64,000 bases of DNA from Fastidiosipila sp963510375 (GCA_963510375.1 CAUPES010000006.1:1-64000); one strand, 5' to 3'; positions 1-9,388 are shown, counted from the first letter of the stretch. Notes: generated by a model not told the origin, from the sequence alone. Translations and numbers: made by a program.

Positions 1-39
1 TATCAATTCTTATATTTTTAGCATTTTACCTCTTGACTT

Positions 40-618
40 TTAATAGTTAGTCTTTTCATTTAAATCTTTCTTTGCTCTTTTCAAAACAAATTTTCTATTA
101 TAATAATCGTCAAAGAAAGAAAACACCTGTGCATACGAGCCTTCGCCTATTAATTTTAGCTCGATATTTTTTTCTGAATGTCCTGATTTAATTTTTATTG
201 TGTTTGCAGGGAGTATTATAGGCATTGTATAGTATATTTCAATTTTTTCCATGTTCGGAGGCATTTGGCTACCTCCACTACTAGAAAGAAATTCGCCTGA
301 CTTTTTAAATACCTCTTTATAGTAATCAACTATTTCAAAGGCATATTCTGAATTCTTCAATGCTCTTTGCATACCTAAAGCTGTATCAATAGCGAGAATT
401 AATTTTCTGCTTGGATCAGCCCAAAAATGATCCCCGTATTCTCCGGTTGGAAGTCTTTTATTCATTAACTTATAATTTTCAACACAAAGATGATGTATAG
501 TTGCAAAAATCTCTTGTAATTTTTGTGACCTGAAACATTTATATAGTTCGATAAACTCAATGTTTAAATCAGAATAAATTTCACGATATTGTGATTCTAT
601 ATAGTTTTCTATGTTCAT
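40..618 (-). CDS. Truncated protein-kinase-like ORF downstream of type III R-M genes
   Basis: A 192-residue ORF. Residues 1-150 are a mixed helical region I do not recognise. Residues 155-182 look like the start of a Ser/Thr kinase fold: a glycine-rich loop GEGSYAQVF (about 158-166) followed by the beta-3 strand motif FVLK with the expected ATP-binding lysine near residue 180. The reading frame stops 12 residues later, so the alpha-C glutamate, the HRD catalytic loop and the DFG motif are all missing. The 39 bases left to the window edge do not restore a kinase in another frame. The start ATG lies one base after the res stop codon, so the ORF is translationally linked to the R-M operon. It is either a nonsense or truncation remnant of a kinase, or a stand-alone protein with a chance resemblance. 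The kinase similarity itself is fairly clear; activity is not expected. Confidence 0.6.
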   Translation of the reverse strand: MNIENYIESQYREIYSDLNIEFIELYKCFRSQKLQEIFATIHHLCVENYKLMNKRLPTGEYGDHFWADPSRKLILAIDTALGMQRALKNSEYAFEIVDYYKEVFKKSGEFLSSSGGSQMPPNMEKIEIYYTMPIILPANTIKIKSGHSEKNIELKLIGEGSYAQVFSFFDDYYNRKFVLKRAKKDLNEKTNY

Positions 619-619
619 T

Positions 620-3286
620 TTAAACCTCAGTAAATCTATTAATTAAATTATCGAAAGAGGAGGTAGGGAATATTTGTTTTGATGGAATAAATACATACTT
701 CCATTCTTTCTTCTTATTTGCCTTTGCCCAGTTACTTGCTACTTCACAGAACATCACTGTTTTTTTACCTTTAGCAATAACATCTGCATCATTAATCTTA
801 TCTTCACCTTTTACTTCTACCACAAAAAAACTATCAGAAGTTTCCACTACAAAGTCCGGAACATAATGCCTTCCTCTATTGTAAGTTATATTAAATTCAT
901 TCTGTGCAGGTCTTAGCCAGTTAATTACATCTTTATCTTTTTCAAGTACTCTCGCTAAAAGAAGTTCAGGAAAACTATCAAACTTGGCAGTCTCAAAGAC
1001 TCCTTTTTTTATTCCTTCAAATAATATTGACTTAATATTTCCATTATAGCTAGCATATAAATTCAGCTTCTTATCCCATGTATAAGTCTGAGTTAAATTA
1101 TATTCTCTAGTATCCATTACAGAAAACTTGATAAATCCATTTTCACAATAAAAATGATTATCCTGCATCATCTGCTGATAAATTTTATTCGCTATATCTT
1201 TTTTATTCATCATCACGATATTTTGCATCAAGTTAGTATCGTACTTATTTTCATAGTAATAGATTACTTGTGAAATCAATTTAAAAAGTAGCTCAGAACA
1301 CTTCTCGTAATCAATCTCTGGTTTAGTCCTGAGCAGTTCCAAAATCACCTTTTTAGAGTTATAGCCATCAAAGTCAATTGCATCTCCATCTATCCTTTGT
1401 AAATCTGATAAGTCTTCAAGATTTTGAATCAGTAAATCATTTCTAATTGGTGCATGGTTAAATTCACTTAAATCTAAATCGAAATCAACAAAGCCGTATT
1501 CAATGACGCCTTCATCTGTTACTTTGAGTCTAGGAATAGGGATAAATTTTTCTTTTGTAGTTTGATGGGTTTCTTCCACTGTGTTATTAAGCCAATGATA
1601 AAATGGATTTTCATTTTCTTTAAAAATCTCGCTTAAATCTTTATCTTTTTTGATTTTATCAGTTATCTTTTCTGTAATTTTCTTCTTCTGCTCTTTTGAA
1701 ATTTCTACTTTTTTTGATGCAATAATTTCCTTAGCGACTTCTTCTTTTATTAGGCTAACAGCTTTGTCTATTAATTCATCACTTTTTTCATTCTTTGAAA
1801 TTCCATAAGAAGAATAAGCTTTATCTCGAACTTCATAAGATTCAAAATCCCATGAAAGCTGTGAGCTAGATATATTTTTTTCTATCTCTTCCACTTTAAT
1901 AATATTTCCAGCCTTAAATATTGAATCTCCTTTTTGTGCTTCATTTATAATATCTTGGAATTTATCATGTGCTGTAAGGTAAACTGCATCAACTATTTCA
2001 TTTCCGGTTCTTTTGCCATAAGGGAGCCTTAGTCCTCTACCAACCATTTGTTCTCTAAGCACCTTAGATGCTGCAGTTCTAAGAGGAACAATAGTATAAA
2101 GATTATTTACATCCCATCCTTCTTTTAGCATATTTACATGGATGACAATTTCTACAGGATTATCATAATTTTCAACTTCAAGCAGTAGCTTTGTATTAGC
2201 TTCGCTTTCAGCACCTTTTTGTTTGGAATGAACTATTATTGTTTTATTTCTATAAGCTCCACCTTTAAATTCATCAGATTTGATATATTCTTCCACCCAC
2301 TTTGCATGGTCTGTGTCTTTGCAGACTACCATCATAAATGGTTTAACTTTTCTAACCTGATTCTCATCAGTGCTATTGTTCATAGCATAAGCTTCAAGTT
2401 CCATTTTAGCTCTTTCATGAAGTTTTAGCCCATCCAGAAGCATGATTTTGTCGAGTTCTTCTTCTCCAAAATTGTAGAAGTTGATATCTGATCTTGTTCC
2501 AGCAAATGGTGTACGAGTGTAGCCATCTTCTATAGCTTTAGATAGAGGATATTCATAAACCACATTCTTAAAATGCGTCTGTTTTGAACCAGAAGTAACA
2601 ATAGGGGTAGCAGTAAGTTCTAATCCCAAAAGTGGATTCAGTTCATTAATAGCTTCCATCCCTTTTTTGGCTCTATAATGGTGAGACTCATCCATGATAA
2701 GCACTAGGTCAGGAAGATTTGCTAGATACTGATAAAAAGAATCTCCAATAAATTCATTGATTTTTTTCATGTTGGATTCTTCTTTATTAAATTTATCAAT
2801 ATTAAATACAAAAATTCTAATATCTGATTCAAAAAGTGAAATCTGTCTTGATTTATAATCATCATCCGTAATTATTTGAGGAGCAGTGTGAAAACAACCT
2901 AAACCCTTAAATACATACTTTGGATTTGATTGGTCGGATAAATCCTTCTTTAACTTTTCATAAATAGTTGTGTTCGGTGCCACAACAAAAAAATTCTTTA
3001 TATCATGGTGTGTATATAAATAGGCTATGAAAGCTCCCATCAGTCTTGTTTTGCCTACACCTGTTGCAAGGGCAAAAGTAAGAGACATAAAGTCCCTTTC
3101 AAAATCAGAGCAAATAGGATATAGGGCATGAACTCCCCCAAGGGAGGCTTTTAGATTCATACCTTTCTTTACATTTATAGAAGTCATGATTTCTTCCAAA
3201 ATCTTTAGAGAGTTCTCCTGTGGTTTTCTTAAGGACATTACTCCGCTGATATAATCTGTTGTGTACTGAGGAAATTTATTATTCAT
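620..3286 (-). CDS. res: Type III restriction enzyme, Res subunit (helicase/endonuclease)
   Basis: This is the ATP-dependent translocase and nuclease subunit of a type III restriction-modification system. It is a superfamily 2 helicase with Walker A ATGVGKT near residue 75-80, a DESH box near residue 200, the LTATP motif near 225, and the motif V/VI region with GRGLRLPYG near 415-425. A C-terminal PD-(D/E)xK nuclease is visible as VPDFVV, then about 12 residues, then VVEVKG (about 808-826). I chose the ATG at 3286 (888 aa). The longer frame from 3307 places the GAGGAGG ribosome-binding site inside the coding sequence; that site sits 9 bases before 3286. The start overlaps the mod stop codon by 8 bases, which indicates coupled translation. 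All visible motifs are intact, so the subunit is probably active when paired with Mod. Confidence 0.93.
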   Translation of the reverse strand: MNNKFPQYTTDYISGVMSLRKPQENSLKILEEIMTSINVKKGMNLKASLGGVHALYPICSDFERDFMSLTFALATGVGKTRLMGAFIAYLYTHHDIKNFFVVAPNTTIYEKLKKDLSDQSNPKYVFKGLGCFHTAPQIITDDDYKSRQISLFESDIRIFVFNIDKFNKEESNMKKINEFIGDSFYQYLANLPDLVLIMDESHHYRAKKGMEAINELNPLLGLELTATPIVTSGSKQTHFKNVVYEYPLSKAIEDGYTRTPFAGTRSDINFYNFGEEELDKIMLLDGLKLHERAKMELEAYAMNNSTDENQVRKVKPFMMVVCKDTDHAKWVEEYIKSDEFKGGAYRNKTIIVHSKQKGAESEANTKLLLEVENYDNPVEIVIHVNMLKEGWDVNNLYTIVPLRTAASKVLREQMVGRGLRLPYGKRTGNEIVDAVYLTAHDKFQDIINEAQKGDSIFKAGNIIKVEEIEKNISSSQLSWDFESYEVRDKAYSSYGISKNEKSDELIDKAVSLIKEEVAKEIIASKKVEISKEQKKKITEKITDKIKKDKDLSEIFKENENPFYHWLNNTVEETHQTTKEKFIPIPRLKVTDEGVIEYGFVDFDLDLSEFNHAPIRNDLLIQNLEDLSDLQRIDGDAIDFDGYNSKKVILELLRTKPEIDYEKCSELLFKLISQVIYYYENKYDTNLMQNIVMMNKKDIANKIYQQMMQDNHFYCENGFIKFSVMDTREYNLTQTYTWDKKLNLYASYNGNIKSILFEGIKKGVFETAKFDSFPELLLARVLEKDKDVINWLRPAQNEFNITYNRGRHYVPDFVVETSDSFFVVEVKGEDKINDADVIAKGKKTVMFCEVASNWAKANKKKEWKYVFIPSKQIFPTSSFDNLINRFTEV

Positions 3287-4868
3287 CTTCATTTTCCTCC
3301 TCTTCATCTTCGTAAATAGGTGGATTTACAATGTTGAGATTGTAATTGTCTTTCCCAAATTCGCACCTTGCAAGTAACATCTGTGGAATTTTCTTGATGG
3401 TGATGTTTGGATAAAGCTTATCCAGTCCAGCTTCAAAAGATTTACAAGCAATAATTAGAAATTCTCCGTCTTCCATAGTTGATTTTATGGAATCTAAATA
3501 TGCCCCATTTAAATGTCTTGTTGTAACAAATAGGAAAGATGACTCATTTCCCTTTGACTGTTTCCAGAAAATCTCAGAGTCTGGTTCATAAGTAAAACCT
3601 TCATGAAGTGCCACAGCCGAAGCAAGCATATCAGCATCGTACTCTTTATTTATAACATATTCATCAAAATCATCTTTATTAATTAGAGATGGTGCAAGCT
3701 CATAGAACTTATATCCACCTCCACCTTGCCAATTTACAGATTTTGATATACCACCTTGATCACTACCATCAATCACCTTATCAAGTCGCACCTTACAGTG
3801 AGTATAAGCATGGTCTCCCATTTCAATACCAATATATTTTCTTCCCATCTTATGAGCAACAGCAGCAGTTGTGCCAGAGCCAAGGAAAGAGTCAAGAACT
3901 AGGTCACCTTCGTTACTTCCAAGAGTAAGCACACGTTCTATTAATCGCTCTTGTTTTGGTGTGGCAAACACGGAATCACTATTTATTGCTTTTACTTCTT
4001 TTTTTCCTTCTTGAGAATCTCCAACTTCATCACGTGTCCATAATGTCATAGCTACAATGCCTTGCTTTGTTTCTGAAAGAAATCTTTTTACTGATGGAAC
4101 ATTATTTCCTTTTGCACCAAACCAAATTCTATTATCGTCAAGCATTTCATGATAACGGTCTTCGTTAAATACCCAGCTTCTTCCTTCAGGCGGAAAAACT
4201 TCTCTTCCACTAGGAGTAACTACTTTATATACATTTGATTCCACCCTTGGTCCAACAGACATATCACCAGTTTTCCATACACCTCTAGGATCATTGTCTG
4301 GATTCTTATATCTTTTGTTTGCAGCATCTGTCCTAGGTAATTTATTCAACTCAAATTCCGAACTATAATTTTTTGCAAAAACAAGAATAGTATCATGACA
4401 TCTTGATAATGTCTTCTTTAAGTTAATTGGAGAATACGATCTTTGCCAAACTACTTCATCAATAAAATTTCGCCTACCGAATACTTCGTCACAAAGAACT
4501 TTTAAATAATGACTTTCATCCGCATCAATACTTATCCAAATACTTCCATCATCTGAAAGAAGGTTTCTAAGTATTTCAAGCCTTGGTTTTATAAGCGATA
4601 ACCATGTGGAATGTTCAAGGTTATCATCGTAATGTTCAAATGCCGAACCAGTGTTATAAGGCGGGTCGATATATATGCACTTCACCTGTCCTGCATATTT
4701 GCTTTCTAGAGCCTTCAGTGCAAGGAGGTTATCGCCATGAATGAGCATATTTTCGGTTTCAGGGTCATTTTCTATATTCGATAGCTCTTTATTTTCAATT
4801 AGTATTCTAGGTTCTATCTTTATTTCTTTTTCTTTACCAAGCCATGTAAGTTCCAGCTTATATCCCAT
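3279..4868 (-). CDS. mod: Type III R-M DNA methyltransferase, Mod subunit
   Basis: Adenine-N6 DNA methyltransferase that also supplies target recognition for the type III complex. The catalytic motif DPPYNTG lies at about residues 68-74 and the SAM-binding motif FLGSGT at about 328-333. This order (catalytic motif before SAM motif) is that of beta-class amino-methyltransferases, as in type III Mod proteins. The central region between the motifs is the expected target-recognition part. The C-terminal 110 residues end in an acidic tail. I chose the ATG at 4868 (529 aa), preceded by GGAGGAG. A longer frame from 4907 would lie wholly inside the upstream regulator gene. The start overlaps the XRE gene by 11 bases, so XRE-mod-res forms one transcript. 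No repeat tract for phase variation was seen in the coding sequence. Confidence 0.93.
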   Translation of the reverse strand: MGYKLELTWLGKEKEIKIEPRILIENKELSNIENDPETENMLIHGDNLLALKALESKYAGQVKCIYIDPPYNTGSAFEHYDDNLEHSTWLSLIKPRLEILRNLLSDDGSIWISIDADESHYLKVLCDEVFGRRNFIDEVVWQRSYSPINLKKTLSRCHDTILVFAKNYSSEFELNKLPRTDAANKRYKNPDNDPRGVWKTGDMSVGPRVESNVYKVVTPSGREVFPPEGRSWVFNEDRYHEMLDDNRIWFGAKGNNVPSVKRFLSETKQGIVAMTLWTRDEVGDSQEGKKEVKAINSDSVFATPKQERLIERVLTLGSNEGDLVLDSFLGSGTTAAVAHKMGRKYIGIEMGDHAYTHCKVRLDKVIDGSDQGGISKSVNWQGGGGYKFYELAPSLINKDDFDEYVINKEYDADMLASAVALHEGFTYEPDSEIFWKQSKGNESSFLFVTTRHLNGAYLDSIKSTMEDGEFLIIACKSFEAGLDKLYPNITIKKIPQMLLARCEFGKDNYNLNIVNPPIYEDEEEENEDE

Positions 4869-5082
4869 TTTTAATCTTCTCCTCCGGTATAAATTCCAAT
4901 ATATCATTAGGTGTACAGTCTAAGGCCAAACAGATACTTTCTACTTTATCCAAAGCCATATACTGTCCATTTCGTATTTTTGTAATTATATTTGCAGAAA
5001 TCTTGGCGTCTTTCATTAAGTCCTGATTGGAAATATCTTTTTCAATCATCATATGTAGTAATCTTTTGTAACTTACAGCCAT
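4858..5082 (-). CDS. XRE/Cro-type helix-turn-helix regulator of the R-M operon
   Basis: A 74-residue Cro/CI-like DNA-binding protein that is almost entirely one HTH domain. The recognition region reads SNQDLMKDAKISANIITKIR (about residues 18-37), followed by the usual ICLALDCTPNDIL segment. It is preceded by a good ribosome-binding site (TATGGAGG). It is the first gene of the operon and overlaps mod. Two palindromes immediately upstream (5094-5111 and 5115-5130) are candidate operators. By family analogy with R-M control (C) proteins it may time expression of the methylase and nuclease, but this role is inferred from position. Confidence 0.85.
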   Translation of the reverse strand: MAVSYKRLLHMMIEKDISNQDLMKDAKISANIITKIRNGQYMALDKVESICLALDCTPNDILEFIPEEKIKNGI

Positions 5083-5093
5083 AATTTTCCTCC

Positions 5094-5130
5094 ATAGATA
5101 TTTTTATCTATTACATCACATTTCTGTGAT
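5094..5130. promoter_or_regulatory. Two adjacent operator-like palindromes upstream of the XRE gene
   Basis: ATAGATA-TTTT-TATCTAT (5094-5111) and ATCACA-TTTC-TGTGAT (5115-5130) are perfect inverted repeats with 4-base centres, separated by 3 bases. The first overlaps the region just upstream of the XRE ribosome-binding site. Their spacing and position suit binding by a small dimeric HTH protein. Which protein binds is inferred. Confidence 0.45.
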
Positions 5131-5168
5131 TATCTCCATACTATCATTTTATGGGTTGTTTCTAAAAC

Positions 5169-5202
5169 TCTAGTATTGTCAAACATATGTGACAATACTA
5201 GA
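5169..5202. repeat. 13-bp perfect inverted repeat next to recombinase remnant
   Basis: The arms TCTAGTATTGTCA and TGACAATACTAGA are exact reverse complements flanking an 8-base centre (AACATATG). It lies between the divergent XRE regulator and the recombinase remnant. It could be a recombinase attachment or crossover site, the end of a small mobile element, or a regulatory site. No T-run follows, so it is not a typical terminator. Confidence 0.5.
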
Positions 5203-5478
5203 TTATGCTTTATGGCATATTCAACTACCCTCTGGCGATATTTCATTTATGAAGCTACTAAAGAGAGTCTAAATACACAGTCATTTCTAAACTTAGTAAA
5301 GAAATATATGGATTTCAAAGAGCTGGATGCTGAGATAATCAGAACTTTCGTAGATAAAATTTATGTGGAACAGTCTTAAAAGATAAAAGGTTCAAGAACA
5401 AAGAAACAAACCATCTGGATACAGTGGAACTACATCAGGGTAGTTGATATCAATAAAAATATAAAAAAATCGACATAA
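5176..5478 (+). pseudogene. Remnant of the C-terminus of a large serine recombinase
   Basis: From about 5236 the frame encodes a segment typical of the C-terminal end of large serine recombinases: FLNLVKKYMDFKELDAEI then RTFVDKIYVEQ. It meets an in-frame TAA at 5377-5379. Beyond that stop the same frame continues with the family's usual ending, including RTKKQTIWIQWNYIRVVD, up to a second stop at 5476-5478. The catalytic serine domain and the rest of the protein are absent from the window. I read this as a decayed integrase fragment with a nonsense mutation, probably left by the mobile element that carried the R-M genes. The first 20 codons (from the ATG at 5176) overlap the inverted repeat and are unlikely to be original coding sequence. 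Bases 5479-5651 contain nothing I recognise. Confidence 0.65.
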
Positions 5479-5651
5479 CTAGTATTTCTACTAATCATGC
5501 CGATAGTTTTTAAAGAATCAAATCCCTAATTTACAGCCCCTAAACTTGCTTTTTTTAATCAGTTTAATAAAACTAAGCTCAATTTGTTTCAAAAAAATAT
5601 CCCCTAGTTTTCACTAAAGGATGCGCATATGTTCTGTCTAAATAACTAACT

Positions 5652-7502
5652 CTACCCTTGGAACTGTGAATCGTAAAGGTTCTTGTAAATACCGTCGTCC
5701 TTCTCAAGTAATTCGTCATGAGTACCTTGCTCTTGGATTTTACCAGCATTAATGACAAGGATCTCATCAGCACTTTGGATAGTTGACAAACGGTGAGCAA
5801 TAACAAATGAGGTACGACCTTCAATCAGCTTATTCATAGCATCTTGAATCTGAATCTCTGTCTTGCTGTCAACGTTTGAGGTTGCCTCGTCTAGTATCAA
5901 CATTGGTGCATCTAATAGCATCGCCCGAGCAATTGTTAGCAATTGTTTTTGACCTTGTGACAAGTTGGAAGCACTATCACTGACAACGCTGTCGTACTTC
6001 TCCGCCTGCCCTTCAATAAATCCATTAATGTGGGCAGCCTCCGCCACTGCTTCAATTTTTTCCATATCAACATCGCTTTCACCATAAGCAATATTTTCCT
6101 TAATCGTTCCTGAGAACAACCAGGTATCTTGCAAGACCATGGCAAAAGCTCTACGCAAGCTCTTACGAGTTATATCCTTGATATCTATATCATCTACTAG
6201 GATTTCACCTTCTTGTGGGTCGTAGAAACGCATCAGTAAGTTAACTATGGTCGTTTTACCCGCACCTGTTGGCCCTACAATAGCGGTCAAACTACCTGCT
6301 TCGGCTACAAAATTGACATTCTCCAATACAGGCACTCCAGGTATATAAGAGAAGCTTACATTTCTGAACTCGACTTTGCCCTTAACATCTGTCAATTCAA
6401 TAGCATTCGGTCTATCTTCAGGCTCTGAGTCCTCATCCAGCAAGGTGAAAACTCTTTCTGCAGCGGAGGCAGCTGACTGTAGGTCTTGGAATATCATAGC
6501 AATCTGGTTAATCGGCTCACTGAAACTACGTGAATACAAGACAAATGCACTCAAACTACCAATTGTAAATTGCCCATCTAGAACGGCTAGAGACCCAAAC
6601 AATGATACCAAGGCCAAAGCAATATTACTCATAAATGAAACAGATGGTCCGTTGAATGCACCTTGGTAATCTGCTCTATAGTAAGCATCTATACTGCTGT
6701 TGTTTACTTCATCAAAATTGTCGATAAAGAACTGCTCTTTGCCATAGGCGCTGATAGTTTTTTGACCGGATAAAGTTTCTTCAACATAGGCATTCATACG
6801 ACCTAGTTCTTTGGAACGTAACCTAAATAGAGGACGAGTCACCATACGTCTGTAAATTGTAAATCCAATAATAATTGGCAACAAAATTACGAAAATAATA
6901 CTTAATCGAGGGCTCATTCTTAGCATCATAATGAAGGAACCTACAACAGTTATGAAGCTACCGATAATTCGCATGATATCGAAGCTTAAAGCCTGTGAAA
7001 CTAGACCCAAGTCATAGGATATTCTAGAAACTAGGTCACCTGCTTGGTGTGTATCTATATATGACAACGGCAATTCAACAATTTTGTTGAAGGTATCTTG
7101 ACGCATTTTACCGATTGTTCTCTGAACGGTTCTTATTAATACTTTTGAAAAAATAATACTAGTTAAAGCGCTCAGAATATAGATCAACATCATAATTCCT
7201 GTGAATTTCAAGACGGTTGACATATCTACATCAGATGGCTTTATGCCGATTGCATCAATGGCTAAACCACTTAAACGTGGGCCGAAAACTTGCATGATAT
7301 TAGTAACAATAATAAGTAGGAACGCTAGCAAATAGCCCTTCCATGCTCTTGACACATATCTTCCTAATCCCGTTAAGACTTTGCCATAATCCTTAGGTTT
7401 GTTGTCTCTATTCCTCTCAGGAGGTGTAAGCAATGGCTCTGCTGCTGGCTTTATGTCTATATCATCCTTTGGTTTAAAAATTGATTTTATTTTATTAAAC
7501 AT
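5652..7502 (-). CDS. ABC exporter half-transporter, catalytic-site (canonical NBD) subunit
   Basis: A 616-residue fused membrane/ATPase half-transporter of the multidrug/lipid exporter (MsbA/LmrCD-like) type. An N-terminal cytoplasmic stretch of about 55 residues precedes six membrane segments. The ATPase domain has Walker A GPTGAGKTT, Walker B LILDEATS with the catalytic glutamate, and H-loop IAHRLS. Its signature motif is LSQGQ rather than LSGGQ. The partner encoded upstream has the opposite pattern (canonical signature, Asp in place of the catalytic Glu). This is the known asymmetry of heterodimeric exporters with one active and one degenerate ATP site. It starts at 7502 behind GAGGAG, 29 bases after the partner gene. 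It sits in a marR-abc-abc operon; the substrate cannot be read from sequence. Confidence 0.92.
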   Translation of the reverse strand: MFNKIKSIFKPKDDIDIKPAAEPLLTPPERNRDNKPKDYGKVLTGLGRYVSRAWKGYLLAFLLIIVTNIMQVFGPRLSGLAIDAIGIKPSDVDMSTVLKFTGIMMLIYILSALTSIIFSKVLIRTVQRTIGKMRQDTFNKIVELPLSYIDTHQAGDLVSRISYDLGLVSQALSFDIMRIIGSFITVVGSFIMMLRMSPRLSIIFVILLPIIIGFTIYRRMVTRPLFRLRSKELGRMNAYVEETLSGQKTISAYGKEQFFIDNFDEVNNSSIDAYYRADYQGAFNGPSVSFMSNIALALVSLFGSLAVLDGQFTIGSLSAFVLYSRSFSEPINQIAMIFQDLQSAASAAERVFTLLDEDSEPEDRPNAIELTDVKGKVEFRNVSFSYIPGVPVLENVNFVAEAGSLTAIVGPTGAGKTTIVNLLMRFYDPQEGEILVDDIDIKDITRKSLRRAFAMVLQDTWLFSGTIKENIAYGESDVDMEKIEAVAEAAHINGFIEGQAEKYDSVVSDSASNLSQGQKQLLTIARAMLLDAPMLILDEATSNVDSKTEIQIQDAMNKLIEGRTSFVIAHRLSTIQSADEILVINAGKIQEQGTHDELLEKDDGIYKNLYDSQFQG

Positions 7503-7531
7503 TTCGTACTCCTCTCAATTAGGACTGTTAA

Positions 7532-9340
7532 TTATGAATTATGGAAAAACTCTATTGAGTCAAAATCTGACCCAGCAGAACCTAATTGCATATCAGCTAC
7601 TTCTTTATACAATTCACAATTTTTTAGTAATTCTTCGTGTGTTCCTTGATCGAGAATTTTTCCACCTTGTAAAACTAATATGTTTTGTGCATGCATAATG
7701 GAGCTAATTCTTTGGGCAATAATAAACGCTGTTGTTTCTGCATAGTTTTCGCTCAAGGCTTTACGCAATCTGGCATCTGTTGCGAAGTCCAAGGCACTAG
7801 ATGAGTCGTCTAACACTAAGATAGCTGGATTTCCTGAAAGTGCTCTACTCAAAAGAACTCTTTGTTGCTGACCACCTGACAAGTTTGTACCACGAGCAAC
7901 CAACTTGAATTTGAGTCCACCTTTATCCTTGATGAAATCATCAGCTTGGGCGTATTTTGTGGTCTCTTCTAATTCTGCATTTGTAATATCTCTACCGAAT
8001 TTAATGTTATTCTCGAGCGTACCACTAAAGATAAAGTCATTTTGTAGGACTAGACCAAACATTTCGTGCATTAACTCTCTGGATATTCTCTTAATATCTA
8101 TACCTCTTATAAAAATCTCTCCCTCTTGAGGATCGTACATTCTTGTTAGGAGCTTGATTATTGTACTCTTACCTGAACCTGTTGCTCCTATAATTCCAAG
8201 GGTGTCGCCTGGATAAACTTTGAAAGAAATATTGTACAGGTCGGCATACTTAGCTTTTTCCTCAATAGAATTTGCTTCCTTGTATAGTTCATAATTCTCT
8301 TCATCGTAAACAAATGTTACATTTCTAAACTCAACATCAGGAACTTCTGGAGTAGCTGCTGGCAAAGTCTCAACTGCTTCACCATGTATAATTTGGCTAT
8401 CGTCTATAGGAAGGTTCATGACTTCACTAATTCTATCGCCAGAAGTTTTAGCACGTGTACTTATATTAATCATACGGTTCATAGCCATGAATGAGTGAGC
8501 AATCTGTAAGAAATAACTCAAGAAAGCAGTAATAATACCAGCTTCAACTGTACCCTGACTTGCTAGGTAAGCACCTAGGATAATAATTAAAGCTTGGCCT
8601 GTGAAGATAATGACATTAATACTTGGGAACAACTTAATCATCAGATCTGTAACTTCTATCTCGGCATCGATAACGTCTTGGTTACGTTCTGCAAATCGTC
8701 CTTGCTCATATTCTGTTTTATCCAGAGCCTTTGAAACTCTGATACCACGGATATTTTCTCTAATAACTTGGACCATGTTATCTACTTTTGTCTGAACGTT
8801 TCTAAACATAGGGAATGCTTTTGAAAAAACAAGTTTAATCAATAAGAAAATTGGTGGCACCATAACAAATAAGATAAGAGATAGTCGCCACTCTAAGAAA
8901 AAACATATAGCAATTCCACCTAAGAATAGAAGTATGGAACGAATCCCCATTCTCAGAGATACACCAAAAAAGTTATGTATATTATAAGTATCTGTTGTTA
9001 ATCTAGTCTCTAAGGAAGATATACTCAAGCTATCTATTTGTTTCGCAGAAAGATTAATTGCTCTTGAATATAAGTCGTGTCTAACTGCTCTAACTATTCT
9101 GGAAGAGGTGTAGGCTGCCATTCTGTTGGCTATGATATTGGTCAACCAAGCTAGAAATGCGAGCACTATCATAATTATTCCCCAATAGACAATCCCTGAT
9201 CTATCTCCACTAATAACCAAATCATTAATCATAAATGCTAAAATTGCTGGCATTAAGATTTCAAATACAGTAGCTAAAGTCTTTATAATTGCATTGACTA
9301 TTATTCTTCCCTTATAGGGTTTGGCATATTCAAGTAACAT
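7532..9340 (-). CDS. ABC exporter half-transporter, degenerate-site subunit
   Basis: A 602-residue half-transporter that should pair with the product of the next gene. It has six predicted membrane helices, then an ATPase domain with Walker A GATGSGKST, signature LSGGQ, Walker B LVLDDSSS and an H-loop reading IAQRIS. The catalytic glutamate is replaced by Asp and the switch histidine by Gln. ATP is therefore bound but probably not hydrolysed at the site it contributes, as in LmrC/TM287-type subunits. I prefer the ATG at 9340, six bases after AGGA, over the TTG one codon earlier. It is cotranscribed with marR (45-base gap) and followed closely by the catalytic partner. Confidence 0.92.
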   Translation of the reverse strand: MLLEYAKPYKGRIIVNAIIKTLATVFEILMPAILAFMINDLVISGDRSGIVYWGIIMIVLAFLAWLTNIIANRMAAYTSSRIVRAVRHDLYSRAINLSAKQIDSLSISSLETRLTTDTYNIHNFFGVSLRMGIRSILLFLGGIAICFFLEWRLSLILFVMVPPIFLLIKLVFSKAFPMFRNVQTKVDNMVQVIRENIRGIRVSKALDKTEYEQGRFAERNQDVIDAEIEVTDLMIKLFPSINVIIFTGQALIIILGAYLASQGTVEAGIITAFLSYFLQIAHSFMAMNRMINISTRAKTSGDRISEVMNLPIDDSQIIHGEAVETLPAATPEVPDVEFRNVTFVYDEENYELYKEANSIEEKAKYADLYNISFKVYPGDTLGIIGATGSGKSTIIKLLTRMYDPQEGEIFIRGIDIKRISRELMHEMFGLVLQNDFIFSGTLENNIKFGRDITNAELEETTKYAQADDFIKDKGGLKFKLVARGTNLSGGQQQRVLLSRALSGNPAILVLDDSSSALDFATDARLRKALSENYAETTAFIIAQRISSIMHAQNILVLQGGKILDQGTHEELLKNCELYKEVADMQLGSAGSDFDSIEFFHNS

Positions 9341-9388
9341 CAAATTTCCTACACTTTCTTCTTTTTAAGTCATCGTTATATATTTTGT

